NCBI GenBank assembly: GCA_964017155.1 | Contig: OZ024857.1 | Span: 30,515,726-30,579,725, forward strand | Origin: Oasisia sp. SBJ-2009 | Lineage: Eukaryota; Annelida; Polychaeta; Sabellida; Siboglinidae | Reading direction: 5' to 3' | DNA: 64,000 nt | Notes under the pieces: generated by a model | The model's database searches: none | Told to the model about the DNA's origin: nothing | What the model saw: only the letters and a program-made list of their open reading frames with translations | In this document: positions 1-13,504 of the stretch, in pieces | Layout: the number at the start of each line of letters is the position of its first letter | Position numbering within the stretch: the first letter of the stretch is position 1 | Program-made: the position numbers and the translations under genes

Positions 1-2043
1 CACTCCCAGTCACACACTAGGTGTGTCATTGTTCCCGCCAGTTAGATCTAAATGAGTCACAGATTTCAGATTATACCCATTTCTTTTAGCAAGACATCTG
101 GCCTGTTGTTTGTGAACGGAAATGTGAAAACCAAATGTGGCTCGGGCTTATCTGATTAATCAGTATTGTGGATATACTCACCACGTGTTTTGATTTGACT
201 TGAACAAATGGAACATTATCACATTATCTCACGGCGTGTGTGCAGGTTATTTAGTAATATTTTCTTTGCCAGAATCTCAGATGGGTCAACATACCTGTTT
301 ACAAGACTAACTAACCCCTATGTATTTTCAATTGTAATGTTCGATTCATGTGTCAGGTGCTGGATGTGTTTCAAAGGCTTCATTTCCTACCATTACCGTA
401 TTCCTGGCAGGTGTTATTTTTTCTAGACTAAAGTTTGTTATCAGCCCGCCTGTAGAAAGCCATCTGGTTGTGCTAAACATGGCTGCAGATTAGCCCTGGG
501 CTGATCAGCTTGTATTAAGTGCAGTAGGAAAGCAACTGATTACCTGGGCTAGACAGGGCTAAAGAAGTGGTCTAGTGAGGATATATTCAGAAAGCCGCTA
601 GCTGTAGCTGTAGCTGAAGCACTCTTGATGTAAGGCACAAGTAGTGTTTATACTGTAGTAGACAACTGTCAGCACTGATAGCCCAGGCCGGCCAATGCAG
701 GCAGCTGTACATGCTGAATGCAGCCGTGTTAAAGTCTTCTCACTGTCCATGATTAGATTTACATTATGTACAATACATCCATTATAAATATAGTTCTACA
801 ATTCCAATATCGTAGGTGGTTTTACCTTGTGTTGCTGTCACGACAAAGACGATTATGTCTCCAGGCCGAGCTACATGCAGTATATGTAACATTGTTTTCC
901 AGAAATCCCATAGGTTAAAGTGATTACCAGTTTGTGTTGGCTGTTTGACATTTTCACTAATAGCTTGAAAATTATGCAGACTGTCCATCAACAGGTGGAA
1001 ATGTTTTATGTAACAACTGTACAAAAAACCTGTGTGCACACTACACAGCATGGTGAACAATTTTGAATTTACATAACTTTTGTTAAATACTGCAAAAATA
1101 TTCCCCATCGGTTTATCAAATGATATACATAGTGGGCTGGCCTCTTGCATGTACACTGTAGTCTGCAAGTACATGTCTGTGCTTCATTTGTGGTGCTCTG
1201 GTTATGGCGTTTGCCTGTTTACAAAGTAGCAAGTTATTCCTAGTAGCTCTCTAGTGGCCACATTCACACCATCGTGACATATTAACTGATTATCTGAAGA
1301 GACCAACAAACACCGCCCACATGCAGATGAAAGTAGACTTTCATTGTTTTGACGTTTCAACAGTTACAATGGTGTTTAATTTGCTATTGAGGCCTTCATT
1401 ATGTATACAGTGCATGTGTCCAGTGACAGGATTCAGGCTGTTTCCTTCCTGCTCTCAGATCATCACATGACATTAACACTGCATTCAACTGTCATTAACT
1501 CGCACTCATGTGCATGGTCATGACTGCTGCATTCAGTGTTGCATTTAGCATCCCTTAAATACTAATGATGTGTCGGATATTGACATTAGATGGTGAAGAC
1601 AGTCAGATCATGGAATACAAGTGTTGGAATTCTGCTGATTATGAATCAAAGATATTAATACAAGACAATTTCATGAGAGGTACTGGTGTGTGTGGCGTTG
1701 GATACAATGTATTTAATGAAAATGTTGAGTATTAATAGTGGTGACTACAGAACCTGATGATGTCAGAATGAACCAGTACAGCGGAGTGTGGGTCTAATGA
1801 CAGCAAATGAGATTCAGGATCAGCGTCAGTGTCGCATGAGTCATAGTCGGTTCTGTTGTAGACGAGCTCTATTCCTGTCTCAGTTGTGCTGCCCCAGCCC
1901 CGTGTAGGCCACTGTAGACATTAGTAATATTTCCTGTATGAAATCAGACAACACACGGTTTTCGTTCTGTCACTGATGATGTTATAAGCTCAACAAAGAC
2001 AGGTGGTAAACTACATGTTGAAAAACCGACCGATTATGCATAT
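1..2043. other. Non-coding, no gene recognised
   Basis: I see no ORF with recognisable protein similarity, no tRNA-like fold and no strong repeat. A 130-codon minus-strand ORF at 782-1174 has unremarkable composition and no family I recognise. The stretch could be intergenic or an upstream intron of RIPOR, because the first RIPOR coding exon begins at a splice acceptor and its 5' UTR exon has not been located. Confidence 0.5.
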
Positions 2044-2794
2044 AGGACCGGCTTATGTAGACCGCTGTTTTATGTAGACCAAAACTGGTCTACATAAAGA
2101 TTCGACGTGTTAGTTCACAATTTACACAATTGAATTGATCAGTACCATTGCTTGTGCACACAGTTCATATGACAGTTAGGTTCTGTGCGTAATTAATTTT
2201 TAAATGAACAACATCTTAAGTGATTTTGAGCATGTTTTCTCCAGCGCTGTGCATATGTTTGAGTATATTATGTGCCGGGTTATGTGTACCGGGTCAAAGT
2301 TCTTATAAATCTATATTTACGGTATATACCGAACGAAGGGTTGGAGTTTCGTGTTCAGTGTATGATATGCTTCATACTGATGCAAAAGGCTATATTATTA
2401 TGTGTAAATTCGTAAAACTTGCATTTTGTCTTTTAAAATGTTGGACTTTGTTGTTATCGCATCGATACATTCCGTGATCAAACATAACTTGGGTTTCGAC
2501 TTAGTTTACATTTCTCAACACTGTTTTACTGTTTACTAGATTCGGCGTCTACTGCAAAAAAGGCTAACTAAATATATGCAGCTTTCGGCGTTGCTCCGCT
2601 CTACATAAATCGGCATCTATGCATACGCGGGTTTTATGTAGACCGATGTTTTTGCATATACCTTATTTATTGATATATTTTGATGAACTTTCTTTTTGTG
2701 TTAAACATTAGTATTAGAAACAATGTTCCAGTTTTACATCTTTGGAAAATGTATTAAATAAAACAAATACGTCTGGTCTACATAAGCCGGTCCT
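2044..2794. mobile_element. MITE-like element with perfect 20-bp terminal inverted repeats
   Basis: The 20 bp at 2044-2063 (AGGACCGGCTTATGTAGACC) recur as an exact reverse complement at 2775-2794. Inside, the submotif TTATGTAGACC and its complement recur several times near both ends (around 2071, 2089, 2600 and 2636). That is the subterminal pattern expected of a non-autonomous DNA transposon. No transposase is visible; the 85-codon ORF inside is AT-rich and unrecognised. I could not settle a target-site duplication, so the superfamily is left open. A degenerate extra copy of the end (GGTCGACATAAGC) lies just outside, near 2808. Confidence 0.65.
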
Positions 2795-2826
2795 CTAGGC
2801 ACTGGTCGACATAAGCTGCCTTTAGG

Positions 2827-2827
<1 letters not shown>

Positions 2828-2872
<45 letters not shown>
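2828..2872. repeat. (TA)n microsatellite
   Basis: Uninterrupted TA dinucleotides directly after the MITE-like element. Confidence 0.9.
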
Positions 2873-2875
<3 letters not shown>

Positions 2876-3111
2876 AAACATTACATAGTTTACTTGAAGG
2901 GATTTATTAATTTCACAAAATATAGCTTTTTGTGTGTAATATTTTGACTTGGAAGAATACTAGTAGCTGCGTACATATGAGTAAAATGACAGCTTCATAT
3001 TCTATGAGATATAGGCAAAGGTCAGTGTGCCAATAGTGGTACTGCCTGGTGCCATGGCATATGTTACACATTTTCATGCCAATCAATCTTGTTGTTGTTT
3101 GTGGTCTTTGT

Positions 3112-4843
3112 TTCTGGTCCCTAACAAGTACTGTAGTGTTGTAGCCAGTGTTTCTGGTCCCTACAAGTACTGTAGTGTTGTAGCCAGTGTTTCTGGCCCC
3201 TAACAAGTACTGTAGTGTTGTAGCCAGTGTTTCTGGTCACTAGCAAGTACTGTAGTGTTGTAGCCAGTGTTTCTGGTCCCTACAAGTACTGTAGTGTTGT
3301 AGTCAGTGTTTCTGGCCCCTAACAAGTACTGTAGTGTTGTAGCCAGTGTTTCTGGTCCCTAGAAGTACTGTAGTGTTGTAGTCAGTGTTTCTGGCCCCTA
3401 ACAAGTACTGTAGTGTTGTAGCCAGTGTTTCTGGTCCCTACAAGTACTGTAGTGTTGTAGTGAGTGTTTCTGGTCCCTACAAGTACTGTAGTGTTGTAGC
3501 CAGTGTTTCTGGTCACTAGCAAGTACTGTAGTGTTGTAGCCAGTGTTTCTGGTCCCTAACAAGTACTGTAGTGTTGTAGCCAGTGTTTCTGGTCCCTAAC
3601 AAGTACTGTAGTGTTGTAGTTAGTGTTTCTGGTCCCTACAAGTACTGTAGTGTTGTAGTCAGTGTTTCTGGCCCCTAACAAGTACTGTAGTGTTGTAGCC
3701 AGTGATTCTGGTCCCTACAAGTACTGTAGTGTTGTAGTAAGTGTTTCTGGCCCCTAACAAGTACTGTAGTGTTGTAGCCAGTGTTTCTGGTCCCTAACAA
3801 GTACTGTAGTGTTGTAGTCAGTGTTTCTGGTCCCTACAAGTACTGTAGTGTTGTAGCCAGTGTTTCTGGCCCCTAACAAGTGCTGTAGTGTTGTAGCCAG
3901 TGTTTCTGGCCCCTAACAAGTACTGTAGTGTTGTAGTCAGTGTTTCTGGTCCCTACAAGTACTGTAGTGTTGTAGCCAGTGTTTCTGGCCCCTAACAAGT
4001 ACTGTAGTGTTGTAGTCAGTGTTTCTGGTCCCTACAAGTACTGTAGTGTTGTAGCCAGTGTTTCTGGTCCCTAACAAGAACTGTAGTGTTGTAGTCAGTG
4101 TTTCTGGTCCCTACAAGTACTGTAGTGTTGTAGCCAGTGATTCTGGTCCCTACAAGTACTGTAGTGTTGTAGTAAGTGTTTCTGGCCCCTAACAAGTACT
4201 GTAGTGTTGTAGCCAGTGTTTCTGGTCTCTACAAGTAGTGTTGTAACCAGTGTTTCTGGTCCCTAACAAGTACTGTAGTGTTGTAGTCAGTGTTTCTGGC
4301 CCCTACAAGTACTGTAGTGTTGTAGTCAGTGTTTCTGGTCCCTACAAGTACTGTAGTGTTGTAGCCAGTGTTTCTGGTCACTAGCAAGTACTGTAGTGTT
4401 GTAGCCAGTGTTTCTGGTCCCTAACAAGTACTGTAGTGTTGTAGCCAGTGTTTCTGGTCCCTAACAAGAACTGTAGTGTTGTAGTCAGTGTTTCTGGTCC
4501 CTACAAGTACTGTAGTGTTGTAGCCAGTGATTCTGGTCCCTACAAGTACTGTAGTGTTGTAGTAAGTGTTTCTGGCCCCTAACAAGTACTGTAGTGTTGT
4601 AGCCAGTGTTTCTGGTCTCTACAAGTAGTGTTGTAGCCAGTGTTTCTGGTCCCTAACAAGTACTGTAGTGTTGTAGTCAGTGTTTCTGGCCCCTACAAGT
4701 ACTGTAGTGTTGTAGCCAGTGTTTCTGGTCTCTACAAGTACTGTAGTGTAGTAGCCAGTGTTTCTGATCTCTACAAGTACTGTAGTGTTGTAGCCAGTGT
4801 TTCTGGTCTCTACAAGTACTGTAGTGTTGTAGTCAGCCTGTTG
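3112..4843 (+). repeat. Minisatellite, 39-40 bp unit, about 43 copies
   Basis: Head-to-tail units contain CAAGTACTGTAGTGTTGTAG followed by a C/T-variable stretch ending TTTCTGGTCC. Length variants come from CTAACAAG, CTACAAG or CTAGCAAG at the unit join, plus a few shortened copies near 4235 and 4625. Some blocks of variants recur as larger units. Each unit carries an acceptor-like GTGTTGTAG, resembling the arrays that abut RIPOR exons 2 and 7, but I recognise no exon beside this one. ORFs across it are repeat artefacts. Confidence 0.92.
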
Positions 4844-7800
4844 TTTGTTGTAACACAGCACTGCAGCTTGTGTGTTTGGCACAGTTAGGTTGTAGTGTAA
4901 TTTATGGACACAGTAACAAGTTCTCTAGGGTCATGACCAGAATTTGGGTTGTTGTTACATAATTACCTGTAGCCTAGGCTAGTGTGTGTGGTTTCATCTG
5001 GTGTTGTAATTATGACATTGCTATTGCCATCAACTATGATTATTGTTATCCATGTAAATAAATACAGGTCTGTTCCACAAACAGTATTGCTGAAGACTCC
5101 TGAATTACTGATACCAGTTTGGAACAATCTGTTGTTTTTAATCAGTGTCACTTTACTATGCCCACTTTGAACTGTCTGGTCCAGTGTCAGTGCTTTAAGT
5201 GTACAGTGGTGTTGTTTTCTCTGGGTAGCCTTTTTACTGCAGTTCTATGTCAATGTGTTACTGAATACTGATACATGTCTCTTGGGCAAACTTGGCAGAG
5301 TTTCCTTATACATGTACACTTCTAAGTTCTTCATAATACATGCATTTCACAAATCAGGTCAGATGCATCATTTCATTATTGCATTCCCAGTCATGACAGG
5401 TTGTTTGCCCAGAAGCCACTGTTATTGTCAGCATGTGTGTTATATTCAGAGAGGTTGGCTGTGGGTTCAGGTTACACCTCATGCTAGCAACAAGTTTTTA
5501 AAGGGTGATCTGATAATTGATCTTGTCGTGTTGGTTGATCTAAACCAGACTTTGGCTAAAACAGGACTTGAAAGAAAATGAAACAATTAAAGCTATAAAA
5601 TAACAGCACCAAGAGATCACAGACACAGTATAGTTACCTCTGTTGCAAAGCACACATTCTTCCAAATCCTCTCACATTTCAGTGGAATCTCCTGCATTAC
5701 ACTGCAACAAATGTTTTATTCCCTTAAATAACTGCTACTTGTCTGTGAATGTGTAAAATATACCTCACCTGTAATGTTTTTGTGTAAATAGTTATTATTA
5801 TTTTCCAGGTATTTTCCAGTTGCTGTTAAGTAACTTCAGTGTCGTAGCTTGGTTAGCAAGAGGAGAGAGAGACATCTGTTTTGACAAATGGGTGCAATAA
5901 GAGTAAGCCTGTGAGTGTGGGAACTTAGATGAGAGCTGGGGGTCTGGCCTACGCCCTTTGTGGCCAACTATTTTGTCATCACCTATTTAGGGATGACCTC
6001 AAAAGACCGCAGTATGACACTGCCTGAAAGTGTAATTCTTCATGTAACCAAGATGAATAATAATAATAGGATTTGTAAAGGATTACATTTTGACGAAGGT
6101 ATAAAAGTATACACCAAAACTTAACAGTTAAATCAATGACACTAATGTTAAGACAGGATGCATATGTGTGTGTGTGTGTATGTATATACTGTGTGGTGTA
6201 TAATTTATTGTATATATACATAGATATACATCAGGTTGAGTTGAAGCGAGAGTAAGTAAACTCAAAATTTAGGACTTAGGTGATTGGTTATTTTTAAAAC
6301 ATGACTAAGGTGATTGGTTATTTTTAAAACATGACTAAGGTGATTGGTTATTTTTAAAACATGACAAGTAAGCAGAGTTCACACAATCTTGCCTGCGAAG
6401 CACTACACCACAGAAGGTGAGGTAGGGGTAGACTACACACAAGGCTGTGGCTGTGGAGCCTCTGGTTGATGTCTGATGGATGTGTGATGTGTGGTGTGTG
6501 GGTAGCAGACACTTGGTCTTGGTAAATGTAAGTAGTCTTTGGTGCAGTCATACTGTAAAGGTCTTCTGTCTTGATCGTCTGTTCTGCAGACATGTTTGAT
6601 ACTTCCCAGTACAGTTCTTTGATCGATCGATCGATCGATTGATTGTTACAAGAGATGCTATGTGGCTACTGTAGGTCGCTGCATCTGTTCCAAGTCTGCA
6701 GGTTCTGGTACACAATAGTAAGATGGTTAGTTCTCTCACTGGAGGGACCAACAATAGTCTGTATTCAGTAGTTGTTGACCCATTTCCTCAAGAACCCTGC
6801 TGGCAGACGTTCTGGGCCCACAAACCCTAGGCATCAGTGACTGCCTGATATACTGCATGACCCCAACTGTCAAGTGAGGCTACTCACTACCTCAGTCCTC
6901 AGGAGGTGTACACCGACTGTCTCAGACTGCTTCAACTCACCAAGATAAAGTGAGGACATTGTTTGTAGATGATCAGAAGAACCTGTGTTTGTCGGTGTCA
7001 ACATTATTATAATGATATAAATATAGGTTTCAGCCATGACTCTCCTGCATTTATTTTTCATTATTACTGGACAAAAACAGGTTGATTCAGTGTAGGTGTT
7101 TGTTGAGAAATTTCAAACCTATGTGCAATTTATTCAAATTTCAATCAACTTTTGTGTATTCACAAATCACTGTGCAGTGTGACGTAGTAACTAGTCAAAT
7201 CCCAAATGCCAGTTGTCTCTCCATAAAAGAAATGTGAAATGGTAGTATTTCCCAATTTGTTTGTTTGTGGTGTGAAACAGTTGTCAATATACATTTGTCT
7301 CTGTCAATGTATGGAGTAAAATGGGAATACCTTACCTGATCAGTTACATGGTGACCTCGCCAGGAGTAGAAGCAGAACTTAACCATACAGACATTAAAAA
7401 GAGAGCTCTATGAGTTTCATATTCTGTTTATGTACCCGATCTAAGAGAACTATACAGATATTTCTAACAGGGCATTGTGTAGGCATTTTGTACATTTTGT
7501 TTTACATATTTTGTATTATATTGTATTTGTCCAAAGTACTATATTGTATTTGTCCAATGAGTAACTATATGATATTGTATTTTGGAGTAATGGGATATAC
7601 ACTTATTTTATGTTGTTGTTTGGAAATAAATGTCTTGTATATGTGTAGTTCCTAGAACATGGGTGAGTCATTCCTCCCCAAGAGTGGGAGGGGATGTTTA
7701 TGGTTGACACACAGACAGTATCAGCCATTGACAGTAGGTAGTTAAGATGTAATACAAGAAGGTGTCTCTATTATCTAATATGTGCCATATGCAATGTTGT

Positions 7801-10800
7801 GTGGTACTGTGTACTCCCTATGGGGTAGTTATCATACTTATAGTTCTCACCCGGGGATTGCCAGGGTGTTTACTGTCAGCTTACACCAAGATTTATGAAT
7901 CAACCTGATTCTTTCTTGCATGCATTCTAATGTTGACGTTCCGAAGAAAAAACCTGAATAGTATTGATAATAAAATGTTAGTTGTGTGTACATTTGCAGT
8001 AACTGGCTAAAATGCAAAGTAAGTTTAATAGGGTCTCATAAACATGAATATACAAAACAAATTATATACACGTAACCCAGTTTAAGCTAATTTTAGTGAC
8101 ATGCTTTTCATCAGATACAGATAGATGCAAATGCGAGTAATTCTAGGAAACATTAACATGTTTACAAGCAGCAACATCAATAGAGGCTTGTCCTGCAATG
8201 ACTGAGTCTGACATCTCTCTGAGGAATGACAACTGATTGAGATGAACCCTTGAGTAGATCTTTATCTCCTGTCAGTTTCTCATCTAGGCAGTGTCATTAG
8301 GAAGCCATAGTTAGTAAGTGGTCATCTAGGTGTTTCATTAGTTTCTACATTTCTATCTTCATCCTGAAGAGGTACACATTTCCTGCCAAAGCTGGAGTAG
8401 GTTAATCAACACCTTCTGCAATCAAATATGTTTCCTGTTATGTGCAAAATTGAAGCTTCACCTTGGCAACAAACAGTATTTCACACAGTGTTCACACAGA
8501 ACATCTGAAGAGACTTAACTTCAAAACAGTTTATGATATACAATTGTTTGCAATGCTAAGCATCCTTTCTATGGAGTACAGTTATTCCAAACTGCATAAT
8601 TGTCTTAAACTTTATAAGTTAAACCGCATATGATCTGTTTTTCATTAGAAATTTGACTTATTTAGTTGTTGGTAATGTGTGTAAACATTGGATCTACGTT
8701 AAAGTTTATTTCTTGATGTTCTGTATATAGACTTCCTAACCTTGAGAATGATGAAACAGAGCAGCTGTCTTAAAGCTTCTGACCGACAAATAAACAAATG
8801 TTGTACTTACCGCTGTCACAGGTGGCAGTTTTTTTATGATTTCGCCCAGAAGAAGATGACACATGTGATGGGAGGAAATTATGGAAATGTTTTTTTTCAT
8901 GCTGTTACAACTGACAGTCTGATCAACAGTGGTCTTTTAAACTGTGCAACCACTACTGCTGACGACAATACATGGCTCACCATACACTCATTAACAGGTT
9001 ATTGCTCCTAATGTTAATGGGAAGAGAAGCATGACTAAGTAGATCGGTTATCTGACAATAACGTTCATGATGACAGTTATCAGACAATTGTTAGGCATAT
9101 CAAGGAGTGAAAAAGACACGTAGTATGTGTCTTTTACGGTAGGATGTCACTGAATGACTTGTGCCATTTTGTGAACACCACTGCAAAGTTGTAAAACAAT
9201 TCAGAATCTGAATGTTGTTAACGGAAACTGTTTTGTTCCATTAGCAAAATTCTGCACTGCTTGAAACATAACAGTAATCTGGCTGCAGCATTAAATGGTT
9301 TCCTTGAGAGATTTAGTGCATTCAGTTTCCTTGACCAATGATGTTTGCAATACGTTACTTATGGCACACACACACACAGCCTGTGAGTTTCCTGTGTCAG
9401 GGGAAAAAAGGTGAAATTCTCGGAATCTTAAAAAAATACTGGCATGCTTCCTAACACTGTATTTATGATGGCGTTGCACAGCATTTATGCCAGATCAGAT
9501 CTTGTAAAGAATACATGAACAGGCAGCAGAGACTAAAATCACAGTTTAATATTCTAAAATAACTATAGTACTTAACACTGTGTGCTGATAAAAATTTGCA
9601 CGTGAAGTGAAACAAGTATTTTGCAGAAGAGAGAAACAAAATTAATGTTTCTTTTTCATATATTAAGTACAGTGGTATTGACATATCTTATCAAATGGAC
9701 CAGAAAATCATTGGCTTATCAAGCAAATGTAGATAATTGATAACCCAGCATTTGACTTCCTTGTAGATAACTGATAAACCAGAGGCTTCCTTGTTTAGTT
9801 GCCTAGTGGAGCTTCTGTTAATCTTGCCAAATCTTGTTAACTAAACATACTTCATCTTTAGCAGTGAATCGGTTATCCAGATTGTGTAATTGGTTTACCA
9901 TTATGGGATGGTGAGATATGGAAGGGGAAGAGATAAAGGGGAGTGATGGGAGGGGGCTGGGAGTGGGTGCATTATGTAAAAGGTTCTTGCAGTGAGTGTG
10001 TATGAAGCCTGCACCAGCTGCTGCTATTCCACCTTGCCTGATTCTTATGGGCCATAGGATCTCACTTAACCCTTTACTTGCCACCACTCAGTAACTCACT
10101 GCTCCCACCGATACTAACAATTAAAACAAGAAAGGTCAAAGAAGAGAATTTCTCACACTGTCACTGAAGACATTTCTAATCGTGGTCTTTGGATCACAGA
10201 AAACAGTGTTTGTTTACTTGTGTTTTAAGGAGCGGAGGGTTAACATACACACACCTTGGCAGGAGGCCAGTGGGCCAGCTGGTCACAGGTGTGTTGGTCA
10301 GGCCTGGATAAGTAAATAGTCACCTGCCTGGAACAAGCACCCGTCTCCTTAGTTTCAGTAACCCTGCAGAACACTATTAAGACTTGCTACATTTACCACT
10401 ACACTAACTCTCAACATATACTCTCTTGCATCTGTCAATGCACAGTTGTTTTTGGTCAAATTTGATGCATAAGGTAAGAGTTATTCCCATCCTCCCAGCT
10501 GTGCATTTTATTGTCATATAACCTTTGTGTTGTATGAAGAAGTAATACAAAATAAATATAAATAAAAGCAATAAAAAACGATGGTGCTTTGCAACGCAAT
10601 GTGTTGCAGTCATTTGCAGTTTATACACATTTTGTGAGAATTTTTGAAAACTGCACACCAATGAATGACCAGTGTTATTGTACCTTCTATTATGTAATGG
10701 TACCTTTATGGTTAATATAAAAATTATGAAATATTTCATCCCTAATAATGTATAATGCTCAGCAAATGTTATGATAAGCACTTTCTATTCTGGAGGCAAT

Positions 10801-11629
10801 GTGTGACTAGAGTGGTCTATGCATGGAACGTGCCTGATAAGTTGAGGATCTGTGCTGACTACCAATGCATAATCATACAGTTGGTAGATGTTTGCATGCA
10901 ATTGGATTAATGAGTTCTTAGTAGTGACCACGGAAGCATATGTACACATGACTGAATACTTGAACGAACCCAAGACTAAAGAGATCAACTTTATCGATCT
11001 TGTAGTTGTAGTGTCTTGTTTTTTGCACAACAAATTTCCGTTCTAAAATCTCACAGAGAAATGTCTTTGTGTACAGAACAGTCTCCCAAGTCAACCCCCT
11101 CCCTAGGACTTCTCCCTATCTGACTTCTTCCCGTTCCATAACCATTTATAAGTTGTTTTCTAAGAAAATAACAATTTCAAGTGGTCCTTTGCTGCTTTTG
11201 AAATGGGTCCTTATTCCTGATATATTTCTCATGATGGGTAGCTTACATATATCTACAAACACTGCAGGTTTAATAAAAACATGTTTCTGCATCACAGCAC
11301 AGACTTGGCAGCTTGGTAGATTGCTAGTGATATTGCCATGTCCACAAGTGCTGCAGTTGTAGACTGTGGAGGGGGAGGATGCTGGTCACTTCCTATCTTA
11401 TCACCACTGTCTGACTACATATTTATAGCAGGCAAGATAAAAGCTGTGTACCAGGAAGTGTTGTGTGAATTGTGATTTCTGTTCTGTTATCTCTGTACTT
11501 AGCTGCGAATGTGCTATTATTAGTCTTAGATGTACATTTTCACAATTTATCACAAACTAGTGTCTTCTTTATGTCTCTAAAGATGACATGTTTTGATGTA
11601 ACTCCCCAGAGAAGAGACAACGGTAGAGG
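4844..11629. other. Non-coding stretch with minor repeats
   Basis: No coding sequence recognised. It contains a 30-bp direct repeat in three copies (about 6272-6364, core GGTGATTGGTTATTTTTAAA), a short GATC run (6621-6640) and a 9-bp perfect hairpin (9111-9135). ORFs of 60-130 codons here have no recognisable similarity and look like chance. Confidence 0.5.
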
Positions 11630-12108
11630 AGGGGTGATGTGGAGAATGAGAGGTGATGTGGAAAATGAGAGGTGATGTGGAGAATGAGAGGTGATGTGGA
11701 GAATGAGAGGTGACGTGGAGAATGAGAGGTGACGTGGAGAATGAGAGGTGACGTGGAGAATGAGAGGTGATGTGGAGAATGAGAGGTGACGTGGAGAATG
11801 AGAGGTGACGTGGAGAATGAGAGGTGACGTGGAGATTGAGAGGTGACGTGGAGAATGAGAGGTGACGTGGAGAACGAGAGCTGACGTGGAGAACGAGGGG
11901 TGGCGTGGAGAACGAGGGGTGGCGTGGAGAACGAGGGGTGGCGTGGAGAACGAGGGGTGGCGTGGAGAACGAGGGGTGACGTGGAGAACGAGGGGTGGCG
12001 TGGAGAACGAGGGGTGGTGTGGAGAACGAGGGGTGACATGGAGAACGAGGGATGACGTGGAGAACGAGGGGTGGCGTGGAGAACGAGGGGTGGCGTGGAG
12101 AATGAAAG
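11630..12108 (+). repeat. Minisatellite, 19-bp purine-rich unit, about 25 copies
   Basis: The unit is GTGATGTGGAGAATGAGAG. The 5' half is AATGAGAG type and the 3' half (after about 11875) changes to AACGAGGG, so the array has two subfamilies arranged by position. Since 3 x 19 = 57 is a multiple of three, several frames stay open and produce long spurious ORFs on both strands. Confidence 0.93.
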
Positions 12109-13084
12109 AATCAAGGCCTAGTGTTGTGGTTAGCCTCACTCTAGAGTTTCGGTACAATGAGAGTTGAGCAACAACGACCTGATTGCTGGTGCAGTCCTGG
12201 TGATGTGGGAGGCTGTCAACACATTGCCACTGTGAATCATTGTTTGAGCAGACTGATTATCTCTGGAGACAACCCATACAACTGCCTGGTATGAAGCCCT
12301 GTAGTGCCACTCTGTGCCTGGCCCTGAGCTGTAGTTGGGGTCTGGTGGTGACTCATGTCTAGCTCACAGCACTAGCTCCTCTTTTGTTTGGACGCATTAT
12401 AATAATCAATGTTGTCAAAATGGAACTGCCAGAAAAAGTATCGCAGAGCTCAGTTGCTGTAGGTACATCCACCGTGATAGCGTGCGGTAGGAAGAGGTCA
12501 TGTCTGAATATGTATGTTATGGGTTAGCTGCTATTCACAAATGTACTGCTTCAAAGAATACTTGGATATTCATGTTACTGGTAAGTTGGTTCGTGAGAGT
12601 ATTTGCACTGTTCTACTGAAGAAACTTAGAAGAAGCTGGTGCTGTTATCATGAAGATGGTGGTGTGACAGGGAGATGGGTTAACAGTGGAGATACTGCCA
12701 TGATTCATACTCGGCGCATGTTGTCTGTCTGGGGGCAAGGGTTAAAGATGGAGAAGGTTGCCATTTGAGTATGATGAATTAGTTTGGATACTCTGGTAAA
12801 AACCCTCCCAATGATAACTGCGTAGTACAGGGAGAAATAAGATATTTTTGACATTGATTTGTCAACATTTGGCAGTTGGTAGGGTTGGTTATGCATGGTA
12901 CAGATTGGAACAGCAATGACATAGGCAATGTGACAGAATGAATGTTGTTACTTTACATGGATGCTGGCATGTACTACACTCTCTGCACATGCTAAATGCT
13001 GCAATTCCATTGTCACCAATTGTCACCCATTGATGACAGTTCACAGGTCCTGGTAACATAATGACAGTCCACCAAAAGGTGAAG
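12109..13084. other. Non-coding stretch upstream of RIPOR exon 1
   Basis: No recognised gene or repeat. Short ORFs (for example 12514-12768) show no family resemblance. Confidence 0.45.
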
Positions 13085-13320
13085 ATCACACATTGACTGA
13101 TCCTCTAAAAGATCATGCACACATGTTGATCAATGCAGTAACCATGTAAGGTCACTCATTAACACAAGATCAGTGTCACATATTGATCGATCCATTAAAA
13201 GGTTAGGTTCAAATGTTGATCAATCCACTATATACAGTCTAGATGATACACCACACATTGACGCAAGGTCAAGGTCATGCTGTGATTGATCCATGTAGAG
13301 GTCATGTTCACACATTGATG
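13085..13320. repeat. Degenerate tandem repeat, about 60 bp period
   Basis: Diverged copies of CACACATTGATCGATCCA followed by an AAAGGTCATG-like stretch recur about four to five times (near 13089, 13120, 13178, 13215, 13250 and 13305). It looks like an old, decayed minisatellite. Confidence 0.55.
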
Positions 13321-13504
13321 GCCAACGCACCTAAATGTTTGGTCCGGTAAGAGATTTCAGTTAGTTGTCTGTTAGTAGAACCTGTTTTTGGTGAGTGTAA
13401 ATGATTGTATGCTCACATCAGTTGCTGTGTTCTAGATTTTCAAAATGTCTACTACCGGGGTACATACCATGGTAGTTTAAAAACTCTGTTTCCTTCCATT
13501 TCAG

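Noticed and set aside
782..1174. 130-codon minus-strand ORF
   Set aside because: No recognised domain, no conserved motif, no supporting splice or promoter context.
11540..12167. 205- and 181-codon minus-strand ORFs and a + strand partner
   Set aside because: Three frames stay open only because 3 x 19 bp is a multiple of three; no non-repeat coding flank.
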